Source: JALYGY01 sp963800975
GTDB lineage: Bacteria; Actinomycetota; Rubrobacteria; Rubrobacterales; Rubrobacteraceae
Length of the DNA stretch: 64,000 nt
NCBI GenBank assembly: GCA_963800975.1
Contig: CAWDDB010000020.1
Location: 62,001 to 126,000, forward strand
Direction of reading: 5' to 3'
Shown: positions 40,677-49,198 of the stretch, in pieces
How the letters are laid out: each line of letters begins with the position of its first letter
Position numbering within the stretch: the stretch's first letter is position 1
Translations under genes and position numbers: made by a program
The notes under the pieces: model-generated
Seen by the model: only the letters and a program-made list of their open reading frames with translations
What the model was told of the DNA's origin: nothing
Database searches by the model: none

Positions 40677-40854
40677 TCGTTACGCTCCCTTTGTGTTCGA
40701 TCCCAGAACCGCAAGCGACCGCCGTCCTGTGCCGGTGCTCCGTGCCCTACTCGGGGCCCTGCCGGACGGACGTGGTGCCATTCGAACGCGATCTTCGTCG
40801 CTCGACGTCACTGTATCCACGAAACTCCTTTCCCCGGTCTCCCGCGAAGTCCGG

Positions 40855-41259
40855 CTAGCCGGCCACCCCCACCATCCACACGTGACCGTCGAGGTCCTTG
40901 AAGGCGCCGGAATAGCCCCAGACCTCTTCTTTCGGGGGGCCGGACACCTCTCCTCCGGCGCCCTCGGCCTTCCTTACCAGCTCGTCAACCTCTTCCCGGC
41001 TCCTCACGCCGACGTTGACGATGCACTCGGAGACTCCCCTCTCGGCGACGGCGTTGCCCTGCGACACCCACGAGAACCCACCCGTTGGGATCAACATAAG
41101 GGTCGCTCGGCCGTGCAGGACGAACGTGACGGGCTCGGGCATGTCCGAGCCTTTCTCGGGAGGAGCGGCGAGGTCGAGCCCGATGCCATCCCGGTAGAAC
41201 AGGAACGCCTGCCTGAGATCCTCTGTCGGCAAGGCCACGGTGACGTTCTTCAAGTCCAT
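40855..41259 (-). CDS. VOC-family protein
   Basis: 134 residues. NVTVALPTEDLRQAFLFYRD, EPVTFVLHGRATLMLIPTGG, ECIVNVGVRSREEVDELVRK and WGYSGAFKDLDGHVWMVGV. A single-domain VOC fold; substrate unknown. Confidence 0.85.
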   Translation of the reverse strand: MDLKNVTVALPTEDLRQAFLFYRDGIGLDLAAPPEKGSDMPEPVTFVLHGRATLMLIPTGGFSWVSQGNAVAERGVSECIVNVGVRSREEVDELVRKAEGAGGEVSGPPKEEVWGYSGAFKDLDGHVWMVGVAG

Positions 41260-41316
41260 CGCTTCACCTCACGAACGTTGTTCGGGATTTCCTGTGCCTG
41301 GCCGGTACTCGGTGCA

Positions 41317-41889
41317 TCAGCTCCGAGCGAGCGCGTAACGCAGCAACAAGATGCCGGACGCATACGGCTTCGCCTCCAACAAGGTGAGGACGTGCCCGCT
41401 GGATTCCTCCTCGAATAAGCTCCGACCGTAGCCGATGACGGTTGGGACCACGACTAACTGTAGCTCGTCTACCAGGCCGGCCGCGATCAACGATTGGGCC
41501 AGGGAGATACTGCCCCACACGAGGAGGTCCTTGCCAGGCTCACGGCGGAGCCGATTAACGTGGTTGGCGGCGCTACCTTCGAGCACCCGCGCCGGCTGCC
41601 AGCGGCCCCACGGCGCGCCGTCCAGCGTAGACGAGAACACGATCTTTGGGGTCGAGTTGACCACCTCGGCCACCAGCTCACCCTCGGCGGCGTCAGTGGG
41701 CCAGTACTCGACGAACAGGCGGTACGTTTCGCTACCCAGCAAGACGGTATCGACCTCGCCGAGCATCGAGAGGTTGTCCCGGTCACTCTCGCTATAGTCC
41801 GACACCACATCGAAGAATTCCAACCCGCCCGATGAGTCCGCGACGAAGCCGTCGACGGTCATTAATTCCTGGACGATGACCCTGCGCAA
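41317..41889 (-). CDS. RibD_C/dihydrofolate-reductase-like protein
   Basis: 190 residues from TTG 41889, with AAAGGAG seven bases upstream. RRVIVQELMTVDGFVADSSG, TVLLGSETYRLFVEYWP, KIVFSSTLDGAPWGRWQ, LLVWGSISLAQSLIAAGLVD and ELQLVVVPTVIGYGRSLFEE. One of five intact paralogues in this region. Confidence 0.85.
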   Translation of the reverse strand: MRRVIVQELMTVDGFVADSSGGLEFFDVVSDYSESDRDNLSMLGEVDTVLLGSETYRLFVEYWPTDAAEGELVAEVVNSTPKIVFSSTLDGAPWGRWQPARVLEGSAANHVNRLRREPGKDLLVWGSISLAQSLIAAGLVDELQLVVVPTVIGYGRSLFEEESSGHVLTLLEAKPYASGILLLRYALARS

Positions 41890-42051
41890 ATGCCATCTCC
41901 TTTCCTTGAACGAGTGTTCGAAAGTGCACCACCAACTCGGATCGAGGCCGCGTTCCTCAAAGACGGAGCCGCCCCCGTGCCAGCGCGGCGACTCGCCGAC
42001 CAAGAGTTTCGTCATCAAGGTTCGGGTTTCGGGCACCGAAGCTCATCGGAT

Positions 42052-42807
42052 CTAATCCACGAGCGCGCCGCAGCTTATGTTGACGGTCGCGGCGGTCATG
42101 GAGCGGGCCCTTTCCGAGGCGACGAAGGCCGCGACGTTGCCCACGTCATCGAGCGTCGCTGTACGCCCGAGCATCGTCGGCTCGACGAGCGATTCGGTGA
42201 TGGCTTCGCGCCCGGCAAGGTCTTCGGGGATCGTCTCGGGCACGCCGCCGGTGCGCAGGGAGACGGTGCGGATGCCGTGCGGTCCGAGTTCGGCCGCCAA
42301 CTGGCGCCGAAGGGACTCGACCGCCGCCAGCGCGATCTGGAACCCCCCGATGTAATAGTTCCGCATCGGATCCCCGTCACCGCCGAAAAAGAGGATCACA
42401 CCCGACCCGCGCCCGATCATGTGCCGCGCCGCCGCCTTCGCCGTAAGAAACTGCGTCCTCATGGCGGTCATGATCGGCCTCTCGAAGTCTTCGAGCGGCA
42501 TCTCGGCGAGCGGCGTCCCCTGCACGTCCCCGACCGAGATGAGATTGAACGAGACGTCTATGCTCCCGCCCTCCGACACCACCGCATCGGCATGTTCGTC
42601 GACCGCCTTCTCATCGAGCGCATCCACCTCGTTCGTCTCGGCCACTCCACCGGCGGCGCGGATCTGCTCGGCCACCTCGTCGAGCGACTCCGCGGTGCGC
42701 CCGGCGAGAAAGACCCTCGCTCCTTCTCGGGCGAAGGCTCGGGCGACCCCGCCCCCGATACCGCCCCCCGCGCCATAGATCACGGCGTTCTTGTTTTCGA
42801 GCAGCAT
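42052..42807 (-). CDS. Short-chain dehydrogenase/reductase-like protein
   Basis: 251 residues from ATG 42807 with GGAGGAG upstream. The nucleotide-binding glycine motif is AVIYGAGGGIGGGVARAFA; ARVFLAGRTAES, LISVGDVQGTPL and IMTAMRTQFLTAKAAARHM follow the SDR fold. The usual catalytic Tyr-x-x-x-Lys is not seen: the region reads RNYYIGGFQIALAAVESL. It may be a divergent SDR or non-catalytic. It is 17 bases downstream of the serine hydrolase gene. Confidence 0.82.
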   Translation of the reverse strand: MLLENKNAVIYGAGGGIGGGVARAFAREGARVFLAGRTAESLDEVAEQIRAAGGVAETNEVDALDEKAVDEHADAVVSEGGSIDVSFNLISVGDVQGTPLAEMPLEDFERPIMTAMRTQFLTAKAAARHMIGRGSGVILFFGGDGDPMRNYYIGGFQIALAAVESLRRQLAAELGPHGIRTVSLRTGGVPETIPEDLAGREAITESLVEPTMLGRTATLDDVGNVAAFVASERARSMTAATVNISCGALVD

Positions 42808-42824
42808 CTCGGTCTCCTCCTTTT

Positions 42825-43937
42825 TCAGCTTTCGGCGACCGCGCTCGTGACGATCCCCGAGACTTGTTGGGCCGCGCCGAAGTCGGCGGCGAGCAGGTTC
42901 TTGGTCAACGCGAACGCGGTTCCGGTTTCGGTGTCGGCGCACGCGAAGCTTCCGCCAACCCCGCCCATCCCAACGACGCTCGAATTCTCCTCGGCGGGGC
43001 CGCGAATACCACCGATGGCGTAGCCCAGCGCCCACGTGACCGGGTTGCCCATGATCCGGTCTTCCCCGCTGAAGGCCGGGGCGGTCACCTCGCGCAGCCG
43101 CTCCGGCGAGACGAGCCTTACCCCGTCCACCTCGCCCATCATCGCGGCGTACATGCGCGCGATAGCGCGGGCGGACATCTTGCCACCTGCGGGGATGTCT
43201 GCCATGAGGATGTCTTTGCGGTTGCCGAACTCGGCTGTCGGTGTCACGGCCCGCGGTCCCAGCTGGAAGAACGGCGAATCGTCTGGCATCGCGGCCAGGA
43301 ACTCGGCGCTGCCCTCCTGGTCCTCGAGCCTGGCCAGCCTGCCCAGCTCGGGCTCGGGCATGCCGAAGTAGAGCGCGTCCGCCACGCCGAGCGGCTCTGC
43401 CAACTCTTCCAGCAGAACCTGCGAGATGGGTTTGCCGGTGGCCCGGCGTACGATCTCGCCGACGATGTAGCCGAACGGGTAGGCGTGGTAGGCGGTCTGG
43501 GTGCCGGGTTCCCACCAGGGCTCCGAGTCCGCGATCGCGGCACACATCCCGTCCCAGTCGCATAGGTCCTCGGGCGTCGTATCGGCCGGTATGCCCGGCA
43601 CGCCTACCGTGTGCGTCAGGGCGTGCCGCACGGTCGCTCCCTCTTTGCCGTGGGCGCCGAACTCAGGCCACAGCTCCGCGATCTTCGTGTCGTAGCCGAA
43701 GAGGCCGCGCTCGACGAGCACGTGCGCCACCGTGGCGGTCGCGCCCTTGCCGACCGAGTAGGCGTAGAACGGGGTGTCCGAGGCGACAGGCCGCCCGGTT
43801 GCCGGGTCGGCGACGCCCGCGACGGCATCGACTACCTGCTCGCCATCCCTGTAGACGGCGACCTGCAGTCCCCTCTCGGCGCCCGACTCCACGAGCCCGT
43901 CGATGGCTTGCTGGACCTGCCGCTGAAGGTCGTTCAT
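42825..43937 (-). CDS. Serine hydrolase of the beta-lactamase/esterase (class C-like) family
   Basis: 370 residues. SxxK motif at Ser61-Lys64 (FYAYSVGKGATAT), a Tyr-x-x-Tyr motif in QTAYHAYPFGYIVGEIVRRA, a GMGGVGGSF block in place of KTG, and HALTHTVGVPGIP after the active site. No signal peptide. Typical of EstB-type esterases or D-aminopeptidase-like proteins rather than true beta-lactamases. Confidence 0.87.
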   Translation of the reverse strand: MNDLQRQVQQAIDGLVESGAERGLQVAVYRDGEQVVDAVAGVADPATGRPVASDTPFYAYSVGKGATATVAHVLVERGLFGYDTKIAELWPEFGAHGKEGATVRHALTHTVGVPGIPADTTPEDLCDWDGMCAAIADSEPWWEPGTQTAYHAYPFGYIVGEIVRRATGKPISQVLLEELAEPLGVADALYFGMPEPELGRLARLEDQEGSAEFLAAMPDDSPFFQLGPRAVTPTAEFGNRKDILMADIPAGGKMSARAIARMYAAMMGEVDGVRLVSPERLREVTAPAFSGEDRIMGNPVTWALGYAIGGIRGPAEENSSVVGMGGVGGSFACADTETGTAFALTKNLLAADFGAAQQVSGIVTSAVAES

Positions 43938-43995
43938 GCCCTCCCTCCCACGCTGCGCGCCTTCCTGGTTGCGTCGTGTCGTCGTACGGCGCCCG

Positions 43996-44343
43996 TCACT
44001 CCAGCCACTCCGTCTCCATCCGGGGCACGGGGTGGATGCTGATCTGGCGCAGCCGCGTCTGCCCGACGTTGACGAACTTGTGCGGCGTGCCCGCGGGGAC
44101 GACGACGATCTGGCCCCCCGTCGCCTCCACCGTCTCCTCGCCGACGGTGAAGAGCACGTTGCCGTCCTGCACGATGAACGTCTCCTCGTACGGGTGCGTG
44201 TGCAGCTCCGGCCCGCTGCCTGGCACGTTGCGGCTGAGGAAGAAAGACACGCTCGCGCCGTGCTCGTGGCCGTCGAACCTGGAGGAGTTCTCGCCGCCGG
44301 GGAGCCCGGAGACCTCGATCGCCTCGGGCGGCACCTCAGCCAC
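43996..44343 (-). CDS. Small cupin protein
   Basis: 115 residues. PELHTHPYEETFIVQDGNVL and GGQIVVVPAGTPHKFVNVGQ are the two cupin motifs. It overlaps the reductase upstream by 8 bases. Paralogue of the 37435 cupin. Confidence 0.87.
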   Translation of the reverse strand: MAEVPPEAIEVSGLPGGENSSRFDGHEHGASVSFFLSRNVPGSGPELHTHPYEETFIVQDGNVLFTVGEETVEATGGQIVVVPAGTPHKFVNVGQTRLRQISIHPVPRMETEWLE

Positions 44344-44890
44344 CCGCCGGCCGGTAGGTGAGGTAGACGACGCCGGTGCCGAAGGTCCTGGAGTCGACTA
44401 GCTCCAGCGCCTTCGGTTCCCTTTCTTCACCGAAGAGGCGCTTCCCGCTGCCCACGACTATCGGGTGGATCATGAGCTGTAGCTCGTCCAGGAGACCTTC
44501 GCGCAGCAGCGACCGGACGAGGCCGCCGCTGCCGGAGATCGCGATGTTCTTCCCCTCCTGCTGCTTGAGCCCGGATATTCCCTCCGCCAGGTTCTCCCCT
44601 ACAAGGGTCGAGTTGTTCCACTCCAGCGGTTCCTGCAGGGTGGTGGAGACGACGTGCTTGCGAACGCCGTTCATGAAGCCGGCGCCCTCGTTTTCCTCCG
44701 GGTTCTGTGAGGGCCAGTACGCGGCCCACTCTTCGTAGGTGACGCGGCCCATGAGCATGGCGTCCGCGGCGGCCATCGCCGCCCCGACCGTCTCCCCCAT
44801 CTCGTCGTCGAAGTACGGGAAGTGCCACTTGTCGGGCGACTCCATGACGCCGTCCAGGGACACGAACTCGGCCGCGATGATCTTCCTCAT
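44336..44890 (-). CDS. RibD_C/dihydrofolate-reductase-like protein
   Basis: 184 residues. RKIIAAEFVSLDGVMESPDK, AMLMGRVTYEEWAAYWPSQN, KHVVSTTLQEPLEWNNS, IAISGSGGLVRSLLREGLLD and ELQLMIHPIVVGSGKRLFGE. Very similar to the next gene (44963), so they are a recent tandem duplicate. Confidence 0.88.
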   Translation of the reverse strand: MRKIIAAEFVSLDGVMESPDKWHFPYFDDEMGETVGAAMAAADAMLMGRVTYEEWAAYWPSQNPEENEGAGFMNGVRKHVVSTTLQEPLEWNNSTLVGENLAEGISGLKQQEGKNIAISGSGGLVRSLLREGLLDELQLMIHPIVVGSGKRLFGEEREPKALELVDSRTFGTGVVYLTYRPAGG

Positions 44891-44962
44891 GTCGATCCTC
44901 CTTTGCTTTACGGAACCCGAGGCGTGTTGCGAACGGGTAGCTGCGAGACCTCGAGCTGCACC

Positions 44963-45517
44963 TCAACCACCCGCCGGCGCGTAGATCAGGTGCACGACGC
45001 CCGTGGCGAAGGCCCTCGACCGCACGAGCTCGAGGTCCATCCGGTCTCCCGCTTCCTCGAAGAGACGCTTCCCGCCTCCCAGGACTATCGGGTGGACCAT
45101 GAGGTGCAGCTCGTCGATCAGGCCCTCCCCGAGCAGCGAACGGACGAGGGTGCCGGCGCCCACGATGCCGATGTCCTTGCCCGGCCGCCGCTTGAGCTCC
45201 GCGACCTCCTGCGCGACGTTGCCCCGGACCAGGATCGAGTTCTGCCACTCGAGGGGCTCCCGCAACGTCGTCGAAACGACGTATTTGGGGGTGTTGTTCA
45301 GGTAGTCCGTGTACGGCTGCTCGGCGCTGTCCTGAAAGGGCCAGTAAGAGGCGAACTCCTGGTAGGTCACCCGCCCCATCAGCATGGCGTCCGCCCCGGA
45401 CATCCCTCCTCCCTGCGCCTCCGCCATCTCTTCGTCGTGGAACTGGAACGCCCAGTTCTCCGGCGACTGCATGACGCCGTCCACGGACACCATCTCCGTC
45501 GCGACGATTTTTCTCAA
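44963..45517 (-). CDS. RibD_C/dihydrofolate-reductase-like protein
   Basis: 184 residues from TTG 45517, with AAGGAGG five bases upstream. RKIVATEMVSVDGVMQSPEN, AMLMGRVTYQEFASYWPFQD, KYVVSTTLREPLEWQNS, LVRSLLGEGLIDELHLMVHP and VVHLIYAPAGG. Tandem paralogue of 44336. Confidence 0.88.
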   Translation of the reverse strand: MRKIVATEMVSVDGVMQSPENWAFQFHDEEMAEAQGGGMSGADAMLMGRVTYQEFASYWPFQDSAEQPYTDYLNNTPKYVVSTTLREPLEWQNSILVRGNVAQEVAELKRRPGKDIGIVGAGTLVRSLLGEGLIDELHLMVHPIVLGGGKRLFEEAGDRMDLELVRSRAFATGVVHLIYAPAGG

Positions 45518-45557
45518 GTCGGCCTCCTTACCCACCGGGCGCCGGTCATGGCCGGCC

Positions 45558-46172
45558 CTACTTCACGACGCGGAACGTGAGGTGCGTGACCCCGACGCCC
45601 TCGACCACCCGCGTGCGCTCCAGCCCGATCGGGGCCTCGCCCAGATGCTCGAACAACCTGACGCCCCCTCCGAGAAGTACGGGCGCCAGGTCGACGTGTA
45701 TCTCGTCGAGCAGCCCCGCCCTGAGGCACTGCTGAGCGATGCTCGCGGCGCCCACGGCAACGGTCTTGTCGCCCGCGACCGCCTTCGCCTGCTGCACGGC
45801 GCTCTCGACGCCGTCCGTGACGAAGGTGTAGGGGGATTCTTCGTACACCCAGTCCTGCGGGACCTCGTGCGTGACGACGAACGTCGGTACGCCCAGCGGC
45901 GGCCTGCCGCCCCACCCGTTGGTGATGTCGAAGGTCCTGCGCCCCGTCACGAACGCCCCCATGCTGCCGTGCGCCTCCCGCAGCAGATCCGCGCTCTGCC
46001 GCGAAATCTCGAACACCATCTCTGTACCCGGCAGCGGATACTCGGTGTCGCCGGCCGAGAACCACGCGAAGAGCGCCTCGCCGCCTTCGCCCAGGGGCGA
46101 CCCTGGGCCGTCGTTGGTTCCGGCGATAAAGCCGTCCAGCGACATCGAGAGTCCTACCGAAACCTTTCCCAT
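45558..46172 (-). CDS. RibD_C/dihydrofolate-reductase-like protein
   Basis: 204 residues from ATG 46172 with GAAAGGAG upstream. MGKVSVGLSMSLDGFIAGTN, GAFVTGRRTFDITNGWGGRP, TFVVTHEVPQDW, VGAASIAQQCLRAGLLDEIH and VDLAPVLLGGGVRLFEHLG. A different subfamily from its neighbours; the fragment at 38677 belongs to the same subfamily. Confidence 0.88.
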   Translation of the reverse strand: MGKVSVGLSMSLDGFIAGTNDGPGSPLGEGGEALFAWFSAGDTEYPLPGTEMVFEISRQSADLLREAHGSMGAFVTGRRTFDITNGWGGRPPLGVPTFVVTHEVPQDWVYEESPYTFVTDGVESAVQQAKAVAGDKTVAVGAASIAQQCLRAGLLDEIHVDLAPVLLGGGVRLFEHLGEAPIGLERTRVVEGVGVTHLTFRVVK

Positions 46173-46193
46173 GCTCTCTCTCCTTTCGTTGGC

Positions 46194-46598
46194 CTAGTCG
46201 CGGGCGAGGCTCTCCTGCAGGACCCAGCCGTTGCCGTCCGGGTCGCTGAAGAAGACGAAGGAGTTCCACTCGCCGCCTCGCCCCTCGACCCACCCGCCGT
46301 CTTCGAAGTGCTGGACCGGACCGGCCTCGACGCCGCGGTCTACCAGCTCTGCCCTCGCGGCCTCGATGTCAGGGACCATGATCTGCAACCCCTCCAGTAT
46401 CCCCGGCGGCACGTCGAGCATCCCGCTGCTCAGGTGGATGGAGCACGCCGACCCGGGCGGGGTGAGCTGAACGAGCCTTACCCCGTCGCCGAGCTGCGTG
46501 TCGAGGTCGACGACGAAGCCGACCTGCTCGCTATAGAAATGCTTCGCGCGTTCCACGTCCGAGACGGGAACAGGAACTACCTCCAGCTTCCAGCCCAT
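46194..46598 (-). CDS. VOC-family (glyoxalase-like) protein
   Basis: 134 residues. MGWKLEVVPVPVSDVERAKH, FYSEQVGFVVDLDTQLG, RLVQLTPPGSACSIHLSSG and WNSFVFFSDPDGNGWVLQES. Paralogue of 39487. Upstream of the reductase at 45558 with a 21-base gap, repeating the VOC-then-reductase order at 39927-38879. Confidence 0.87.
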   Translation of the reverse strand: MGWKLEVVPVPVSDVERAKHFYSEQVGFVVDLDTQLGDGVRLVQLTPPGSACSIHLSSGMLDVPPGILEGLQIMVPDIEAARAELVDRGVEAGPVQHFEDGGWVEGRGGEWNSFVFFSDPDGNGWVLQESLARD

Positions 46599-46844
46599 TA
46601 CACATCACCCTTTCGAATCGTCCCCGTCTACAGGCTCACCAGTCTCTCCCCGCCGTCACCGGTTCTTCAACCCTGGTCGGAGAATACATCGATGGTCCTA
46701 AAATCCAACCATTAAATGCAAATAACAAACTCCTCGTGGCCAGAGTACAGGATGCCCCACCTGTTCGTTACGTTGCTCCGTCCTGGGGCTCACGTCGGCA
46801 TTGCGGCTTCGCGCGTGGCCGATACGGGACGGGCGGCATAAGAT

Positions 46845-47588
46845 GTGGGCGTGGGTGCCGAAAAACCAAAGCTGTACGGCGAGCTGGCCAGGTGGTGGCA
46901 GCTGGTCTCGCCGACGGAGGATTACGCGGATGAAGCAGCCTTCTTCGCGCAGCTGTTTCGGGCCGAGGGTGCCGGTAGCGTGCTCGAGCTTGGCAGCGGC
47001 GGCGGCAACGTCGCCTGGTTCCTCAAGCGGGAGTTCGCGCTCACGCTGACGGACATCTCGGGCGAGATGCTACGGGAGAGCAAGAAGCAGAACCCGGAGA
47101 TCGGGCACGTGCGGGGCGACATGCGCACGTTACGCCTCGGCAGGACGTTCGACGGCGTCTTGATCCACGACGCCATCATGTACATGACGAGCGAGGAGGA
47201 CCTGCGCGCGGCCTTCGTCACTGCCCACGCGCACTGCAAGCCTGGCGCAGTCGTGGTGATCGTACCCGACTGGGTGGCCGAGACGTTCCAACCCTACACC
47301 GCGCACGAGGGAGCGGACGACGGCGAGCGCGGCATCAGGTACCTGGAGTGGGTCTGGGACGCCGACCCGGAAGACACGAAGGTCAACTACGAGTTCGTCC
47401 TAGCCCTGAGAGAGAACGACGATCTGCGGGCCGTGGTGGACCGCCAGGTCGTTGGCGTCTTCCCGCGTGCGACCTGGTTGGGGCTGCTGGAAGACGTCGG
47501 CTTCGAGGCGAGGGTCGTCGAAGACCCCTCGACCGGCGGCGAGCGCGGCGAGATCTTTCTGGGACACAAACCACCGCGCTCTGACTGA
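46845..47588 (+). CDS. Class I SAM-dependent methyltransferase
   Basis: 247 residues from GTG 46845. Motif I SVLELGSGGGNVAWFLKREF, LTLTDISGEMLRES, GDMRTLRLGRTFDGVLIHDA and HCKPGAVVVIVPDW. N-terminal KLYGELARWWQLVSPTEDYA is a substrate-binding lid seen in small-molecule methyltransferases. Substrate unknown. It stands alone, divergent from the enzyme array. Confidence 0.87.
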   Translation: MGVGAEKPKLYGELARWWQLVSPTEDYADEAAFFAQLFRAEGAGSVLELGSGGGNVAWFLKREFALTLTDISGEMLRESKKQNPEIGHVRGDMRTLRLGRTFDGVLIHDAIMYMTSEEDLRAAFVTAHAHCKPGAVVVIVPDWVAETFQPYTAHEGADDGERGIRYLEWVWDADPEDTKVNYEFVLALRENDDLRAVVDRQVVGVFPRATWLGLLEDVGFEARVVEDPSTGGERGEIFLGHKPPRSD

Positions 47589-47743
47589 GACGCCGGCACC
47601 GACGGACCGGCGGCCGGGGCGTCGCGCGAAACCCGGGTCGAAGGGTACTGTGTGTTCGGGACCTGTAAGTCGTGTTGCTCTTCCTGGGCTCCGCTGCTTC
47701 CCGAGTTGAAAGCGGTCGATTTACGTCGAGGACGACGGGCGCT

Positions 47744-47980
47744 TCAGGGGCGTTGCGCTCGGGCGTCCTGCCCGGCGAGGACGCGCGTAGTTCTGGCGCC
47801 CGGGGGCGGGAAACCCGCGGCGCCCAGGCCGAATGCCAGTTCCTCCAGGACGGCTTCCAGGAGCGCCGCCGATCTTCGCTTCCCATCCCGGCGCGCCTCC
47901 TCGAGCGAGGCCGTCGCCCAGAGGAACGCCTCCTCGTCGCCGCGCAGCTCGGTCGCCCTGGGCACCAACTTCGTCGCCAT
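47744..47980 (-). CDS. Possible small hypothetical protein
   Basis: 78 residues from ATG 47980. MATKLVPRATELRGDEEAFL, then a helix ATASLEEARRDGKRRSAALL and EAVLEELAFGLGAAGF. Plausible helical protein but no family; weak ribosome site (GGGGG). Confidence 0.4.
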   Translation of the reverse strand: MATKLVPRATELRGDEEAFLWATASLEEARRDGKRRSAALLEAVLEELAFGLGAAGFPPPGARTTRVLAGQDARAQRP

Positions 47981-48072
47981 GTCTCATTACCCCCGGTCGT
48001 GAAAACGCCCCCTATCCTACGCTCCTCACGGGGCCCGCGAGTTAAACGACGGTTAGCATCGTGTTACGAGAA

Positions 48073-48109
48073 GCGAAGCCGCAATTAAGGGCCTGGCGGT
48101 CGGCTTCGC
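48073..48109. repeat. Inverted repeat GCGAAGCCG/CGGCTTCGC
   Basis: Perfect 9-base arms around a 19-base loop in the gap between 47980 and 48242; it could be a terminator for the minus-strand gene at 48242. Confidence 0.4.
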
Positions 48110-48241
48110 GGGCGGTGCGCGCAAACACTCTGGGCTGCCATAAGCCTCGAAATGGCTCGCAGTTTGTAGCAGCGTTACGCATCGGCTACGGGTGAACGAT
48201 TTTCTCCGCGCGGCTACACGAGCGGGCCGGGGTCGTCCGGT

Positions 48242-48868
48242 TCAGCGCTCGGGGTCGAGGATCACGTCGTCCGAGTGGCTACCGAACTCCTCGGCCCTGA
48301 CCTCCGCGATCTCCCTGTACCTCGAGACGCGGTCCTCCCACGCCGTCTGTACGCCGAAGGCGGCGCCGGCGAACCCCACGGACCTTATCGCCTCGGGCAG
48401 CCGCTCATCGCCCGGCGCGAGGACCTCCAGCGGATCGCCGAGGGCCACGGTGTTGGGCGGCACGAAGAACCCGCCTGGCACCTCGGCGTTGGCGTGCACC
48501 AGCGCGCCAACCGCGACCACCACGCCCGCCCCGAGCCGCGCTCCTTGCAGCACGGTAGCCCCGGTCGCCACGTAGCAGGCCTCCCCCACCTCGCATCCCA
48601 GCAGCGTGGCGTGCGGTCCTACGAACGCGTGATCCTCCACCAGCACTGGTCGGTCTGGCTCGCCCACCGCGGTCGCCCGCAAGACGGCGTTCTCGCACAC
48701 TATGGCCGTGTTCCCGACCTCCACCCTCGAAGCCTCCGAGTCCAGGACGGCACCGTACATGATCCGGGCCCGAGGACCGACGGAGACCCGGCCTACCAGG
48801 ACTGCCGTAGGAGCCACGTACGCGGACGGGTCGACCTCCGGATCCAACCCCCGGTTCCTGATCCTCAC
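48242..48868 (-). CDS. Left-handed beta-helix (gamma-carbonic-anhydrase/hexapeptide) protein
   Basis: 208 residues. Hexapeptide turns run from 15 to 140: SAYVAPTAVLVGRVSVGPRA, IVCENAVLRATAV, VLVEDHAFVGPHATLLGCEV, ATGATVLQGARLGAGVVVAV. Histidines in DHAFVGPH and LVHANAE could bind zinc as in gamma-carbonic anhydrases. A helical tail (RVSRYREIAEVRAEEFGSHS) follows. Could be a carbonic anhydrase homologue or acyltransferase-like. Confidence 0.82.
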   Translation of the reverse strand: MRIRNRGLDPEVDPSAYVAPTAVLVGRVSVGPRARIMYGAVLDSEASRVEVGNTAIVCENAVLRATAVGEPDRPVLVEDHAFVGPHATLLGCEVGEACYVATGATVLQGARLGAGVVVAVGALVHANAEVPGGFFVPPNTVALGDPLEVLAPGDERLPEAIRSVGFAGAAFGVQTAWEDRVSRYREIAEVRAEEFGSHSDDVILDPER

Positions 48869-49198
48869 CTCATACCTCCCGCCACGCCAACGTCGCGTCT
48901 ACGTTCGTTCCCGACGCCGCCAGCGGCAAACCTTCGGCAAGACAATGCCCGCACCCGGGCTCCGGCCCACGATAGCCTCCTTGACTTTTCTTTTCTTCAC
49001 TACTTGAATGAACAATATTGTGGTAATGCCGATGGCTTTGTGGCCGCTACAGAAGTCGGCCCGGGCGGTGCGTAGAATAGTGGGCCGTGGCGGGAACGCG
49101 AAGGAGGACGCGAGCGTGGTTATCGTGAACGGGGCTGGAGGCGCCGCGGGCCTGTTGTTCGGCCGTTCCGTCACGCCGCGCGGTGGTGGCGAGGGGGC
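48869..49198. other. 330-bp divergent promoter gap
   Basis: Between the hexapeptide gene and the betaine-type operon. An open frame at 49008-49202 looks accidental. GTAGAATAG near 49072 could be a -10 element of the operon. Confidence 0.4.

Noticed and set aside
42825..43937. Beta-lactamase resistance gene
   Set aside because: No signal peptide and no KTG triad; fits EstB-type esterases better.
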